Positions 42,668-51,510 of a DNA stretch of 64,000 bases are shown here, one piece after another (the stretch's first letter is position 1; the number at the start of each line of letters is the position of its first letter). A program made the position numbers and the translations under genes. The stretch is from Bacillus sp. 1NLA3E (lineage in GTDB: Bacteria > Bacillota > Bacilli > Bacillales > Cytobacillaceae): assembly GCF_000242895.2 (NCBI RefSeq), contig NC_021171.1, positions 468,001 through 532,000 of the forward strand. Direction: 5' to 3'. The notes below the pieces were generated by a model, which was not told the DNA's origin, did not search any database, and saw only the letters and a list, made by a program, of their open reading frames with translations.

Positions 42668-43843
42668 TTAAGAACGGTTTGTTTGCCAGGATCTTTGTGG
42701 TTGGAATCCTGCGATTGCTATAAAAATGAGTAATAACATAAAGCTGATAACATAGAAAAAACTGCTTGGTGGCAAAAATTGAATCGCCATTCCACCGATA
42801 AAAGGACCGCTGATACTGCCAATGCTATAAAAAATGCCACACATTAAATTTCCAGCAGGCAAAAGCTCCTTTGGCAGAATATCTGCCATAAAACTAATTC
42901 CAAGTGAGAATGTAGATCCAACCAGCATTCCGGCAATAAAAAAGCTGATGGTTAGTCCAATAACAGAATGATGGAGTAGACCTGCAACGGTAAAACAACC
43001 AAACCCTGAAATCATGACTGCTAATAATATATTTTTTCGACCATATTTATCACTCAATATTCCCAGCGGTAATTGAAAAATAATACTGCCAAAAGCAAAA
43101 GAGGGTAAAATAATCGAAACCGCACTAATATCAATTCCATTCCTTAGGGCGTATACAGGGAAATTTCCATTAAGCGAAGTTTCCATAAACCCATATCCAA
43201 ATGGGGGGAGAAAAGCCACCCATGCATATTTACATACTTGACCAAATCTTTTAAAGGAACTGAAGAAGGAATTGGTTTCAACTGTCTTTTCAGGAAAATC
43301 GTTTTTTAACAGTAATAAAGTGCTCCAAGCCACAAGACTGAAAAGGGAGGAGAGAAAAAAAGGCAAAGATTCATTGACTTCAACCAGTCTGGTCATCAGA
43401 GGTCCAGCTGCAAATCCAAGTCCAAAAAACAATCCATATAATGATATATTCCGACCTCGTCTGTGGGCTGGTGAAAACGATGTAATCCAAGTCTGTGTTC
43501 CAAAATGAAGCATATGGTCTCCGATTCCAATGATTAAACGAAGAATAAACCAAAACCAAAATGACTTCCAAATAGGGAATAACGCGATTGAAATCACAAC
43601 AGATATACCACCAATTAAAATAACTGGTTTATACCCGAATCTCCTTAAAGAGCTTTCCATAAAAGGAGAGATAAAAAGGACTCCTATGTACAACCCAGTT
43701 GCGTGGAATCCATTTAAAGTTGATGATAATCCGTCTTTTTCAAATATAATTGCAATAAGCGGAAGAAGCATTCCTTGTGAATATCCCGAAATGGCGACAA
43801 TCCCTATCAGTACCCAAAAACGCAATCGCTGTTTTTCATCCAT
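42668..43843 (-). CDS. yfkF: MFS transporter YfkF
   Basis: This 391-residue, 12-TM major facilitator has the loop motif FSPAHRRGRNISLYG and a second GILSDKYGRKNILL at the domain junction. Length and the divergent pairing with chaA (yfkE) match B. subtilis yfkF. The substrate is unknown; multidrug efflux has been suggested for relatives. Confidence 0.85.
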   Translation of the reverse strand: MDEKQRLRFWVLIGIVAISGYSQGMLLPLIAIIFEKDGLSSTLNGFHATGLYIGVLFISPFMESSLRRFGYKPVILIGGISVVISIALFPIWKSFWFWFILRLIIGIGDHMLHFGTQTWITSFSPAHRRGRNISLYGLFFGLGFAAGPLMTRLVEVNESLPFFLSSLFSLVAWSTLLLLKNDFPEKTVETNSFFSSFKRFGQVCKYAWVAFLPPFGYGFMETSLNGNFPVYALRNGIDISAVSIILPSFAFGSIIFQLPLGILSDKYGRKNILLAVMISGFGCFTVAGLLHHSVIGLTISFFIAGMLVGSTFSLGISFMADILPKELLPAGNLMCGIFYSIGSISGPFIGGMAIQFLPPSSFFYVISFMLLLIFIAIAGFQPQRSWQTNRS

Positions 43844-43996
43844 TATTATTTCTCCATAACATATTTTTTCCTATGATGGTAACGGCATTGTCAAAGCTTT
43901 GCAAGGAAAATCGCTTTTTTATTCCACAATGAAAAGAAATAGTGTAATCTCAAAATAACAAGAGGAAATTAGTGGTTTTAAAAAGGAGAATTAGAA

Positions 43997-45055
43997 ATGG
44001 TAAACAAAATATTCTTTTTAGGCGTTCTCATTGGTGTCCCCCTTTCAATTATTGGGACTTTGATGCATTGGTCAAGTATTATGTTGTTTGTTATTTATTG
44101 TTTAACGATTATCGCTTTAGCAAGTTTTATGGGAAGAGCAACAGAAAGCTTGGCGATAGTAACTGGACCGCGTATTGGCGGATTATTAAATGCTACATTT
44201 GGGAATGCAGTGGAATTGATCATCTCAATCTTTGCTTTAAAAGCTGGACTAGTAGGAGTTGTACTTGCTTCATTAACTGGTTCGGTACTAGGAAACTTAC
44301 TATTGGTTGCAGGTCTGTCCTTTTTTATTGGCGGAATAAAGTTTAAACGTCAACAATTTAATGTTTTTGATGCTAGACACAATTCAGGATTATTAATGTT
44401 TGCCGTCTTTGTTGCGTTCGTTATTCCAGAAGTGTTTTCCATGGAAATGAGTGAAAGTAAAATTGTAACCCTGAGTGTTGGTATCTCAGTCATTTTAATC
44501 TTGCTATATTTGTCCGCTTTATTTTTTAAGCTCGTTACTCACCGTGGGGTTTATCAGCCTGGTGAATCTGAATTACGCCATGAAGAAGAAGAACCAGAGT
44601 GGAGCAAAAAGAAAGCCATGACTATCTTGGCGCTGGCAACTGTTGCAGTTGCCTATGTATCGGAAAACCTTGTCCATACTTTTGAGACTGTTGCCCATTC
44701 GTTTGGTTGGACAGAATTATTTATCGGGATCATTATCGTTGCTATTGTTGGAAATGCAGCTGAACATGCATCAGCGGTGCTAATGGCGTTTAAAAATAAA
44801 ATGGATATTGCGGTTGAAATTGCCGTTGGTTCCACTTTACAGGTAGCCATGTTTGTTGCACCCGTGCTTGTGCTGGCTTCCCTCTTTTTCCCAACGGCTA
44901 TGCCACTAGTTTTCACGTTACCAGAGTTAGTTGCTATGGTCTCAGCAGTTATGTTAATGGTGATAATTTCCAATGACGGGGAAACAAACTGGTTTGAAGG
45001 AGCAACGTTACTTGCAGCATACGTTATTATGGGGATAGGTTTTTATTTGTTATAA
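43997..45055 (+). CDS. chaA: Calcium/proton exchanger ChaA (YfkE, CAX family)
   Basis: This 352-residue protein with 11 TM helices has the two CAX alpha-repeats (LLNATFGNAVELIISIFAL and GIIIVAIVGNAAEHASAVL), whose Glu/Asn/His residues form the Ca2+ site. It exports Ca2+ in exchange for protons. RBS AAAAGGAGAATT. It is divergent from yfkF. Confidence 0.96.
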   Translation: MVNKIFFLGVLIGVPLSIIGTLMHWSSIMLFVIYCLTIIALASFMGRATESLAIVTGPRIGGLLNATFGNAVELIISIFALKAGLVGVVLASLTGSVLGNLLLVAGLSFFIGGIKFKRQQFNVFDARHNSGLLMFAVFVAFVIPEVFSMEMSESKIVTLSVGISVILILLYLSALFFKLVTHRGVYQPGESELRHEEEEPEWSKKKAMTILALATVAVAYVSENLVHTFETVAHSFGWTELFIGIIIVAIVGNAAEHASAVLMAFKNKMDIAVEIAVGSTLQVAMFVAPVLVLASLFFPTAMPLVFTLPELVAMVSAVMLMVIISNDGETNWFEGATLLAAYVIMGIGFYLL

Positions 45056-45067
45056 AGAAAGCTTAGT

Positions 45068-45109
45068 GGTTTGAAATGGCAAAATTGATGCTGTTTCAAA
45101 CCCTTTTTG
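45068..45109 (+). terminator. Terminator after chaA
   Basis: GGTTTGAAA pairs with TTTCAAACC across a 17-base loop; CTTTTTG follows. Confidence 0.75.
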
Positions 45110-45124
45110 TTCTTAATAGATAGG

Positions 45125-45305
45125 GGCTGTGTTAAAGCTCAATGTTGATTTTTTCACAGTGTTGATTGGAGTTGAAGGTGCTCGACTCCTGCGGGAGCAG
45201 CGGGACAGGTGAGACCCCGCAGGCGTAACGACGAGGAGGCTCACCACCCGCCCCGCGGAAAGCAAGCACCTGGAACGGAAATCAACAACCTAGGTTAACA
45301 GAGCC
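45125..45305 (+). repeat. ~185-bp Bacillaceae interspersed repeat, copy 4 (full length)
   Basis: GGCTGTGTTAAAGC ... GTTAACAGAGCC with the shared interior. A few bases are deleted before the second GTTGATTGGAG, and the central palindrome is altered to GCGTAACGACG. Confidence 0.9.
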
Positions 45306-45432
45306 AATAGATAAGATATAATTGAAATGATTAAATGTTATTTTTTTGTTATTGGCGGAATCGATGGATAATATTTGCGGACTCCGAAAAAACTATCATT
45401 AATAATGATAGGAAGTGAGTGAGTTTGACATT

Positions 45433-46254
45433 ATGAGAAAATTATTATCTATTTGTGTGCTTTGTTTTCTTTTTATGCTTTCTTTCTTACCTTCTACTTT
45501 TGCAGAGCAGGGGCAAAAGAAGACGGTACAACCAAAAGTAGAAAAATATCATGTTCCAAATTCAGTGAAGAACATTGCCAAGGAGAATACATATCCAAAT
45601 CCAACCCAGGATATGCCTCAATTACAACCAAGTGAACTAACCAAGAAACTACTCGAATCTTCAAGGGTAAAAGTTGAAAACCCAGATCTAATAAGAATGT
45701 TGAATGAATCATCGATTAACAGCACACCGTTTGCTCTAGGATACCGAGCGATTATTTACTTAGGGCAGTGGCCATTAAATTATGAATCAACTGAAACTGC
45801 ACCCAATTGGGAATATCAAAGGATTAACACAAATTATTTTGATAATCGTGGCACAAATACGTTATATCAAATCCATTACGTTCAAGAGGCACAAAAGCTT
45901 GTTCGCGGTGGACTGACAGCGAAAATCCCAAATTCAGAAGATGTGAAAAAAATGATGCTGTTAAAAGCGATGCAAAAAACAAACCTACCATTGGCATTTG
46001 AAACTGTGATTGGACTTGGTACAAAAAATGATCAAATTTATAACATTCCAGCAAATCGTCTAGGATATTTGTATTCCTATGCACCAGCAGTAAATGAAAA
46101 GGGAAAAGTTACATATGGTGAGGTTTATCTAACTTTAAAAGGTAATAAGAAAGTAATCATCATTAAAAACGTAACTTCACAAGGTGTTGGAGCATGGATT
46201 CCAATCCAAGATCATGTATCTTTTGGCTTTGCTGTTTCTGAACGACCACGCTAA
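45433..46254 (+). CDS. yfkD: YfkD family secreted/membrane-associated protein
   Basis: This 273-residue protein starts with a signal peptide (LLSICVLCFLFMLSFLPSTFA) followed by an extracytoplasmic domain of unknown function. Conserved stretches include NSTPFALGYRAIIYLGQWPL and AWIPIQDHVSFGF. It is syntenic with B. subtilis yfkD after yfkE. ATG 45433 is taken as start because the signal peptide begins there; the best RBS (AGGAAGTGAG) is rather far, and a GTG at 45415 is in frame. Confidence 0.85.
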   Translation: MRKLLSICVLCFLFMLSFLPSTFAEQGQKKTVQPKVEKYHVPNSVKNIAKENTYPNPTQDMPQLQPSELTKKLLESSRVKVENPDLIRMLNESSINSTPFALGYRAIIYLGQWPLNYESTETAPNWEYQRINTNYFDNRGTNTLYQIHYVQEAQKLVRGGLTAKIPNSEDVKKMMLLKAMQKTNLPLAFETVIGLGTKNDQIYNIPANRLGYLYSYAPAVNEKGKVTYGEVYLTLKGNKKVIIIKNVTSQGVGAWIPIQDHVSFGFAVSERPR

Positions 46255-46258
46255 TGCG

Positions 46259-46288
46259 GAAAAACGCCAATCTTTGGCGTTTTTTTTG
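46259..46288 (+). terminator. Terminator of yfkD
   Basis: AAAACGCCAA pairs with TTGGCGTTTT around TCT; TTTTTT follows. Confidence 0.9.
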
Positions 46289-46420
46289 TTATCTGGAAAA
46301 GAAAAACATCTAGGTCCCTTATTGGATTCAGTAGGCTACAATGAAATTAAAGTATTTGATGAAGAAATGACGATATGATTCAAAATTACAGAAAAACTTT
46401 ATTTGGATTGGGTGGCTATT

Positions 46421-47050
46421 ATGGATGGAAAAAATACCCGGAAAATTGGTGCTGTAATACTGGCTGCAGGACTTTCAAAACGAATGAACACATCAAAACA
46501 ATTTCTACTGCTTAATGGTGTTCCACTGTTCATTCATGCGGTCTCTTTAGCCTCAGAATGCGGGCTAGAACCAATCATTTTAGTCATCGGGGAAAACGAG
46601 GGAGAGTACGAAAAATACCTCGTGAATTACCCAAATGTTATCATTTTGAAAAATGAATGTTTTCGAGAAGGGATGGGAACCTCACTCCGATTGGGTGTTC
46701 AGTTTGTTAACGATCAAGTTGAAGCAATAATGATTTTTCTTGCAGATCAACCTTTCGTCACAAAAGAGGTGGTCATGAAGATGGTCAATAAATATCATGA
46801 ATTAGGAGTTAGACCGCAATACACAATAATACGTCCAAAATATAAGAACATGGAGGGGCATCCTATTTTGTTTGATGTTTCGTTATTTCCTGAATTTAAT
46901 TTTCTTGAAGGGGATAAAGGAGGGAAATCTATTATTAAAAAATACCGCAAATATTTGAAGATCATTAATTTTGACAAACAAATATATGGATTTGATATCG
47001 ATACTCCTGAAGAGTACCTGATAGCGAAAAGATATAGGGGACCTTTTTGA
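46421..47050 (+). CDS. MobA-like nucleotidyltransferase (MocA/PucB type)
   Basis: This 209-residue NTP transferase has the N-terminal signature GAVILAAGLSKRMNTSKQFLLL, the LADQPFVTKEVV motif and the C-terminal DIDTPEEYL. The family transfers CMP or GMP to molybdopterin; MocA and B. subtilis PucB belong here. No molybdoenzyme gene is nearby, so the exact role is open. The ATG at 46421 follows GGGTGG by 6 bases; a TTG at 46403 is in frame but less well placed. Confidence 0.8.
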   Translation: MDGKNTRKIGAVILAAGLSKRMNTSKQFLLLNGVPLFIHAVSLASECGLEPIILVIGENEGEYEKYLVNYPNVIILKNECFREGMGTSLRLGVQFVNDQVEAIMIFLADQPFVTKEVVMKMVNKYHELGVRPQYTIIRPKYKNMEGHPILFDVSLFPEFNFLEGDKGGKSIIKKYRKYLKIINFDKQIYGFDIDTPEEYLIAKRYRGPF

Positions 47051-47174
47051 TTTCATTTTATTTTCCCCCATTCAAGGGAATACTGAGACCATTGATTCAG
47101 GATATTAGAGAAATGCATTGCCAAATTCCTGAATTTTCGATAGGATGGTATCGAAACTGAAAGGAGTGAATACT

Positions 47175-47360
47175 TTGGGTAGCAAAATCAATGAAAAAAA
47201 CACTCAAGTAGACTTTTTAAAGCACCGCTTAAATATGTTCCTAGATGTATTAGATGCCATTGATCCAGAGGATGCAGATTTAGAGGATATTGATCGTCTC
47301 ATTTCTTTTATTGATGATCTAGAATCAAAATGCCGCGAATTTAATAATCGAGAAGATTAA
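47175..47360 (+). CDS. SE1561-family small protein
   Basis: This 61-residue acidic helical protein (FLKHRLNMFLDVLDAIDPEDADLEDIDRLISF) resembles the Firmicutes SE1561 family of unknown function. The TTG start at 47175 has GAAAGGAG 9 bases upstream; the longer frame from 47145 lies before this RBS. A terminator overlaps the stop. Confidence 0.75.
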   Translation: MGSKINEKNTQVDFLKHRLNMFLDVLDAIDPEDADLEDIDRLISFIDDLESKCREFNNRED

Positions 47361-47388
47361 AAGCCAGATACCCATCTGGCTTTTTTTT
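47360..47388 (+). terminator. Terminator of the SE1561-family gene
   Basis: AAGCCAGAT pairs with ATCTGGCTT around ACCC; a run of T follows. Confidence 0.9.
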
Positions 47389-47392
47389 ATTG

Positions 47393-47515
47393 GGCTTTGT
47401 TAAACTAGAATGTTATTTCCGTTCCAGGCGCTTCGCTTTCCGCGGGGTCTCACCTGTCCCACTGCTCCCGCAGGAGTCTCGAGCCTTCCACTCCAATCAA
47501 CATTGTGCCACAGCC
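47393..47515 (-). repeat. ~185-bp repeat, copy 5: internally deleted, reverse orientation
   Basis: Both outer ends are kept (reverse-oriented GGCTGTG... and TTAACAAAGCCC), but about 60 bp between the two GCGGGG motifs of the parent are missing. The deletion is consistent with recombination between those short direct repeats. Confidence 0.85.
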
Positions 47516-47663
47516 TTTTATTGAAAAAAATTAACTGTTCTCAACAATATTGTCTATGACTTTTCAACCTAACGCTCTCAGAGTATAATAGAAGTTGTGA
47601 GAAATAATGAAAATATTCAAACTTGAGCAAAAATATAGGTAACAATGGGGAAGGGGATGCCAA

Positions 47664-49217
47664 ATGAATATCGAAAAATTTCAAGAAAGTATGTACCAGC
47701 TAATCGTTGAAACTTCAACAAACCTGCCAAAGGACGTTCGTCGCGCTGTTTTAGCTGCAAAAGAACGGGAAAATGCGGGAACGACTTCTGCAATGAGTTT
47801 GGCAACAATTACAAAGAACATCAAAATGGCTGATACAAATGTATCGCCAATTTGCCAAGACACAGGGATGCCAACTTTTAAAATTAAAACTCCAGTTGGT
47901 GCAAATCAAATCGAAATGTCAAAAGCTATCAAAGCAGCAATTGCCCAAGCGACAAAAGACGGAAAGCTTCGTTCAAACTCTGTTGACTCATTAACAGGGG
48001 ATAATACTGGAGATAATTTAGGCGAAGGAACTCCAGTCATTAAGTTTGAACAATGGGAAAAGGATTACATAGATGCGCGCCTTATTTTAAAAGGTGGCGG
48101 TTGTGAAAATAAAAACATCCAGTACAGCCTTCCAGCTGAAATTGAAGGTCTTGGACGTGCTGGCCGTGACTTAGACGGAATTCGTAAATGCATCCTTCAC
48201 TCAGTATACCAAGCACAAGGACAGGGCTGTAGCGCTGGATTTATCGGAGTTGGAATCGGCGGCGACCGCACTTCAGGTTACGAGCTTGCCAAATTACAGC
48301 TTTTCCGTAGTGTTGAAGATGTGAATCCAAATGAAGATTTACGTAAGCTAGAAGAATATGTGATGGATAAAGCCAATGAATTAGGAATTGGTACCATGGG
48401 CTTCGGTGGAGAAACAACGCTATTGGGTTGTAAAATTGGAGCATATAACCGTCTTCCAGCAAGTTTCTTTGTATCAGTCGCTTATAACTGTTGGGCATAC
48501 CGTCGTCTAGGTGTGAAAGTAAACTCTGAAACGGGCGTCATTAACGAATGGTTGTATCAAGAAGGCGAAAAAATTGAGTTTGCTGAAACGGAAGCAGAAA
48601 AAGAAACTGCAGCGGCTTCAGCATCAGACAGCAAAATAGTAACGCTTCAAGCACCAGTCTCAGAAGAACAAATTCGTTCCTTAAAGGTTGGCGACGTCGT
48701 TAAAATAAACGGTTTAATGTACACTGGCCGTGACGCAATCCATAAATACCTATCTGAACGTGATGATGCTCCAGTGGATTTAAATGGACAAATCATTTAC
48801 CACTGTGGACCAGTTATGCTAAAAGATGAAGAAGGAACTTGGCACGTAAAGGCAGCAGGACCAACAACAAGTATTCGTGAAGAGCCTTACCAAGGTGATG
48901 TCATGAAACGCTTTGGTATCCGGGCTGTAATTGGAAAAGGTGGAATGGGTCCAAAAACTCTTGCAGCTCTAAATGAACATGGCGGGGTTTATTTGAACGC
49001 TATTGGTGGAGCAGCACAATATTATGCAGATTGCATCAAATCTGTTGAGGGTGTAGATCTAATGCAATTTGGTCTCCCAGAGGCAATGTGGCATTTAAAA
49101 GTTGAAGGATTTACCGCTGTCGTGACCATGGATTCTCATGGAAACAGCCTTCACCGTGATATTGACCGGTCCTCTTTAGAAAAATTATCGCAATTCAAAG
49201 AAAAAGTTTTTAAATAA
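47664..49217 (+). CDS. fumA: Class I (iron-sulfur) fumarate hydratase
   Basis: This 517-residue enzyme interconverts fumarate and malate with a 4Fe-4S cluster. Both the alpha part (SPICQDTGMPTF, GGGCENKN, QGCSAGFIGVGIGGDRT with the three cluster cysteines) and the beta part (GPTTSIREEPYQGDV, GKGGMGPKT) are present in one chain. A TCA-cycle role near the dicarboxylate theme is likely but not operonic. RBS GGGGAAGGGGATG region; single gene with terminator. Confidence 0.95.
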   Translation: MNIEKFQESMYQLIVETSTNLPKDVRRAVLAAKERENAGTTSAMSLATITKNIKMADTNVSPICQDTGMPTFKIKTPVGANQIEMSKAIKAAIAQATKDGKLRSNSVDSLTGDNTGDNLGEGTPVIKFEQWEKDYIDARLILKGGGCENKNIQYSLPAEIEGLGRAGRDLDGIRKCILHSVYQAQGQGCSAGFIGVGIGGDRTSGYELAKLQLFRSVEDVNPNEDLRKLEEYVMDKANELGIGTMGFGGETTLLGCKIGAYNRLPASFFVSVAYNCWAYRRLGVKVNSETGVINEWLYQEGEKIEFAETEAEKETAAASASDSKIVTLQAPVSEEQIRSLKVGDVVKINGLMYTGRDAIHKYLSERDDAPVDLNGQIIYHCGPVMLKDEEGTWHVKAAGPTTSIREEPYQGDVMKRFGIRAVIGKGGMGPKTLAALNEHGGVYLNAIGGAAQYYADCIKSVEGVDLMQFGLPEAMWHLKVEGFTAVVTMDSHGNSLHRDIDRSSLEKLSQFKEKVFK

Positions 49218-49223
49218 TTTCTT

Positions 49224-49255
49224 AAGACCAGAATGCACATGCATTCTGGTCTTTT
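49224..49255. terminator. Bidirectional terminator after fumA
   Basis: A near-perfect palindrome AAGACCAGAATGCA/TGCATTCTGGTCTT with T-runs on both sides. Confidence 0.9.
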
Positions 49256-49261
49256 ACATAT

Positions 49262-49570
49262 TTAAAACCCTTGTTCTGTAATTTGGCTCAAAGGTATTTC
49301 CTTTTTAAAAATTACATCATTTTTCTCTTGATCATAATAAAAGATTTTTAACACTTCACTATCACCGATTTGGGTGTCACCAGTTAAAATTCCAAAGTGC
49401 CCATTTTCTAAAGGAACCATGGTTGAAGAATTGAATTGTGGCAGAACATTGGAACCATCGTTTTGATCAACAGTCACAGTATGATTCCCAGAGTTCAAAG
49501 TGATAATTATCGTTAATATAATCAGTGTAATCCTAATGTTACGTAACTCCCTTAAATATGAATCATTCAC
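49262..49570 (-). CDS. Small membrane-anchored protein, unknown
   Basis: This ~102-residue product has one N-terminal TM helix (ITLIILTIIITLNSG) and an external domain of about 70 residues (LPQFNSSTMVPLENGHFGILTG...) without recognised motifs. The GTG start at 49570 follows GGGGGCG by 6 bases; a longer TTG frame to 49600 lacks a good RBS. The domain has an acidic, beta-rich look. No family is recognised. Confidence 0.6.
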   Translation of the reverse strand: MNDSYLRELRNIRITLIILTIIITLNSGNHTVTVDQNDGSNVLPQFNSSTMVPLENGHFGILTGDTQIGDSEVLKIFYYDQEKNDVIFKKEIPLSQITEQGF

Positions 49571-49709
49571 TATAAGCGCCCCCAAGATTTTCGACCTCAA
49601 CTAATTATTACATATTTTACCTTTCGATTGGTTGTGAATGTCTATTTAAACATTGAATTCTTTTATCCTTTTAACAAACAATAATGAAAAATATGTTGGA
49701 GGATAAATA

Positions 49710-50510
49710 ATGAAATGGATCGTTCGAAGTTTGAGTATCTTGCTTTTCCTCGTTATCTCAATTTCTGCAACTGCACATGCAAAAATCAACACATCCTCAC
49801 TTCACTGGGGATTTAAAAAGTCATCAAACGGACAGCCTGTAGATGCAGGGGAAAAATTAGAAGGACTTCTCGACAGGTATGGAGCAGCCTATAAAGGCGA
49901 CCCCCAAAAAAAGGTTTTGTATTTAACCTTTGATAATGGATACGAAAATGGCTATACAGAAAAAATCTTGAATGTATTAAAAAAAGAAAAGGCACCAGCG
50001 ACCTTCTTTGTCACTGGACACTACTTGAATAGTGCCCCGGATCTTGTCAAACGGATGGTAAAAGAAGGACATATAGTTGGAAACCATTCATGGCATCATC
50101 CAGATTTATCGAAAGTCAGCGAGGAGAGATTTACAGAAGAATTGGAAAAGGTCCGTGTAAAAACTAAAACGTTAACAGGTCAAAAAAATATGGTGTATTT
50201 ACGACCACCTCGAGGGACGTTTAGTGAACGAACTTTGGCTTTAGCTAAAAAACAGGGTTACACTCATGTGTTCTGGTCAATTGCCTTTATTGATTGGTAT
50301 ACAAACGACCAAAAAGGTTGGCGGTATTCTTACAATAACATTATGCGCCAAGTTCACCCGGGCGGGATTATTTTGTTACACACTGTCTCAAAAGATAATG
50401 CAGATGCATTAGAAAAAGTGATTAAGGATTTGAAAAAACAGGGCTACACGTTTAAAAGCTTGGATGATTTGATGATGGACAATGCAATGGAGTCACCTAT
50501 GCTATACTAA
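49710..50510 (+). CDS. pdaA: Peptidoglycan N-acetylmuramic acid deacetylase PdaA
   Basis: This 266-residue enzyme starts with a signal peptide (about residues 1-25). The NodB polysaccharide deacetylase domain has LTFDNGYENG, HSWHH, RPPRGTFSERTL and LLHT. PdaA deacetylates muramic acid in spore cortex, the first step to muramic delta-lactam, needed for cortex lysis at germination. TFDNGYENG instead of TFDDG is characteristic of PdaA. RBS TTGGAGG. Confidence 0.95.
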   Translation: MKWIVRSLSILLFLVISISATAHAKINTSSLHWGFKKSSNGQPVDAGEKLEGLLDRYGAAYKGDPQKKVLYLTFDNGYENGYTEKILNVLKKEKAPATFFVTGHYLNSAPDLVKRMVKEGHIVGNHSWHHPDLSKVSEERFTEELEKVRVKTKTLTGQKNMVYLRPPRGTFSERTLALAKKQGYTHVFWSIAFIDWYTNDQKGWRYSYNNIMRQVHPGGIILLHTVSKDNADALEKVIKDLKKQGYTFKSLDDLMMDNAMESPMLY

Positions 50511-50550
50511 GTGTAGTGTTTTCCTTTTTATAAAAATAAAGCTAATTTTG

Positions 50551-50577
50551 CCCCGGAAATGGTTCCGGGTTTTCTTT
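50551..50577 (+). terminator. Terminator of pdaA
   Basis: CCCGGAA pairs with TTCCGGG around ATGG; TTTTCTTTT follows. Confidence 0.85.
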
Positions 50578-50625
50578 TGGAAAAGATGATATAATACGGA
50601 AAAAATGAAAAGGGCGGAATAAATT

Positions 50626-51492
50626 TTGTGGCACGAAAAAATAGCAATAAGTGGCCCCTATAATTTTGACCGAGTATTGGAACGACTTTCAATTGACCCG
50701 CTCAATGTGGTTTCGCTTAACGATCGGTCTGTAAAGGTTCCAATATTTATTGAAGAACAGCAAGGGGTTGTGGTAGTTAAAGCAACAGGAACCACCGACG
50801 CTCCTTCTTTTATCATGAGTGGAAAAGAAATAATCAATAAAGAGCAAGCTGTTAAAAAGGTTAATGAAATCTTCCAATGGGACACTCCACTTGAGGATGT
50901 CCATCGCCATTTTCAAAAAACACAATTAAAAGACTTGTTTTCCGAGCATTATGGAACGCCACTTGTCCTAGATTTTGACCCCTACGGCTGCCTACTTAAA
51001 TGCATTATTCATCAGCAATTAAATATGGCTTTTGCTCATACGCTTTCAACAAGATTTGTAAAAACATTTGGGTTTGAGGTAGATGGAGTTTGGTTTTATC
51101 CACGACCAGAGGTTGTTGCAGGCATAGAAGTTGAACAGCTGAGGGAGTTGCAATTTAGCGGTCGAAAAGCTGAGTATGTAATAGGGATTGGCAAGGCGAT
51201 TGCTCAAGGAGAGCTTAATCTAGAAAAAATAAAGCAGCTGTCAGATGAAGAAATTTTAGCACAGTTGGTTAAATTACGTGGCGTTGGACCATGGACCGTA
51301 CAAAATTTCTTAATGTTTGGGCTGGGGAGACCGAATTTGTTTCCAATTGCCGATATTGGCATTCAAAATGCACTAAAGAAGCTATACAATTTGGATCGAA
51401 AACCGACAGAAGAAGAGATGGAGAACTTCAAACTGGGTTGGGACCCGTACTTAAGCTACGCCTCGTTATATTTATGGCGAAGTATCGAATAA
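50626..51492 (+). CDS. DNA-3-methyladenine glycosylase II (AlkA-like)
   Basis: This 288-residue base-excision enzyme has a helix-hairpin-helix (LVKLRGVGPWTVQNFLMFGLG) and the catalytic Asp in LFPIADIGIQNAL. An N-terminal AlkA-type beta domain precedes it. It removes alkylated purines. It corresponds to B. subtilis YfjP. The TTG start has AGGGCGG 9 bases upstream. It lies 18 bases before rlmCD, so the two may be co-transcribed. Confidence 0.9.
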   Translation: MWHEKIAISGPYNFDRVLERLSIDPLNVVSLNDRSVKVPIFIEEQQGVVVVKATGTTDAPSFIMSGKEIINKEQAVKKVNEIFQWDTPLEDVHRHFQKTQLKDLFSEHYGTPLVLDFDPYGCLLKCIIHQQLNMAFAHTLSTRFVKTFGFEVDGVWFYPRPEVVAGIEVEQLRELQFSGRKAEYVIGIGKAIAQGELNLEKIKQLSDEEILAQLVKLRGVGPWTVQNFLMFGLGRPNLFPIADIGIQNALKKLYNLDRKPTEEEMENFKLGWDPYLSYASLYLWRSIE

Positions 51493-51510
51493 TATGGAGT
51501 GAAGAAAATC

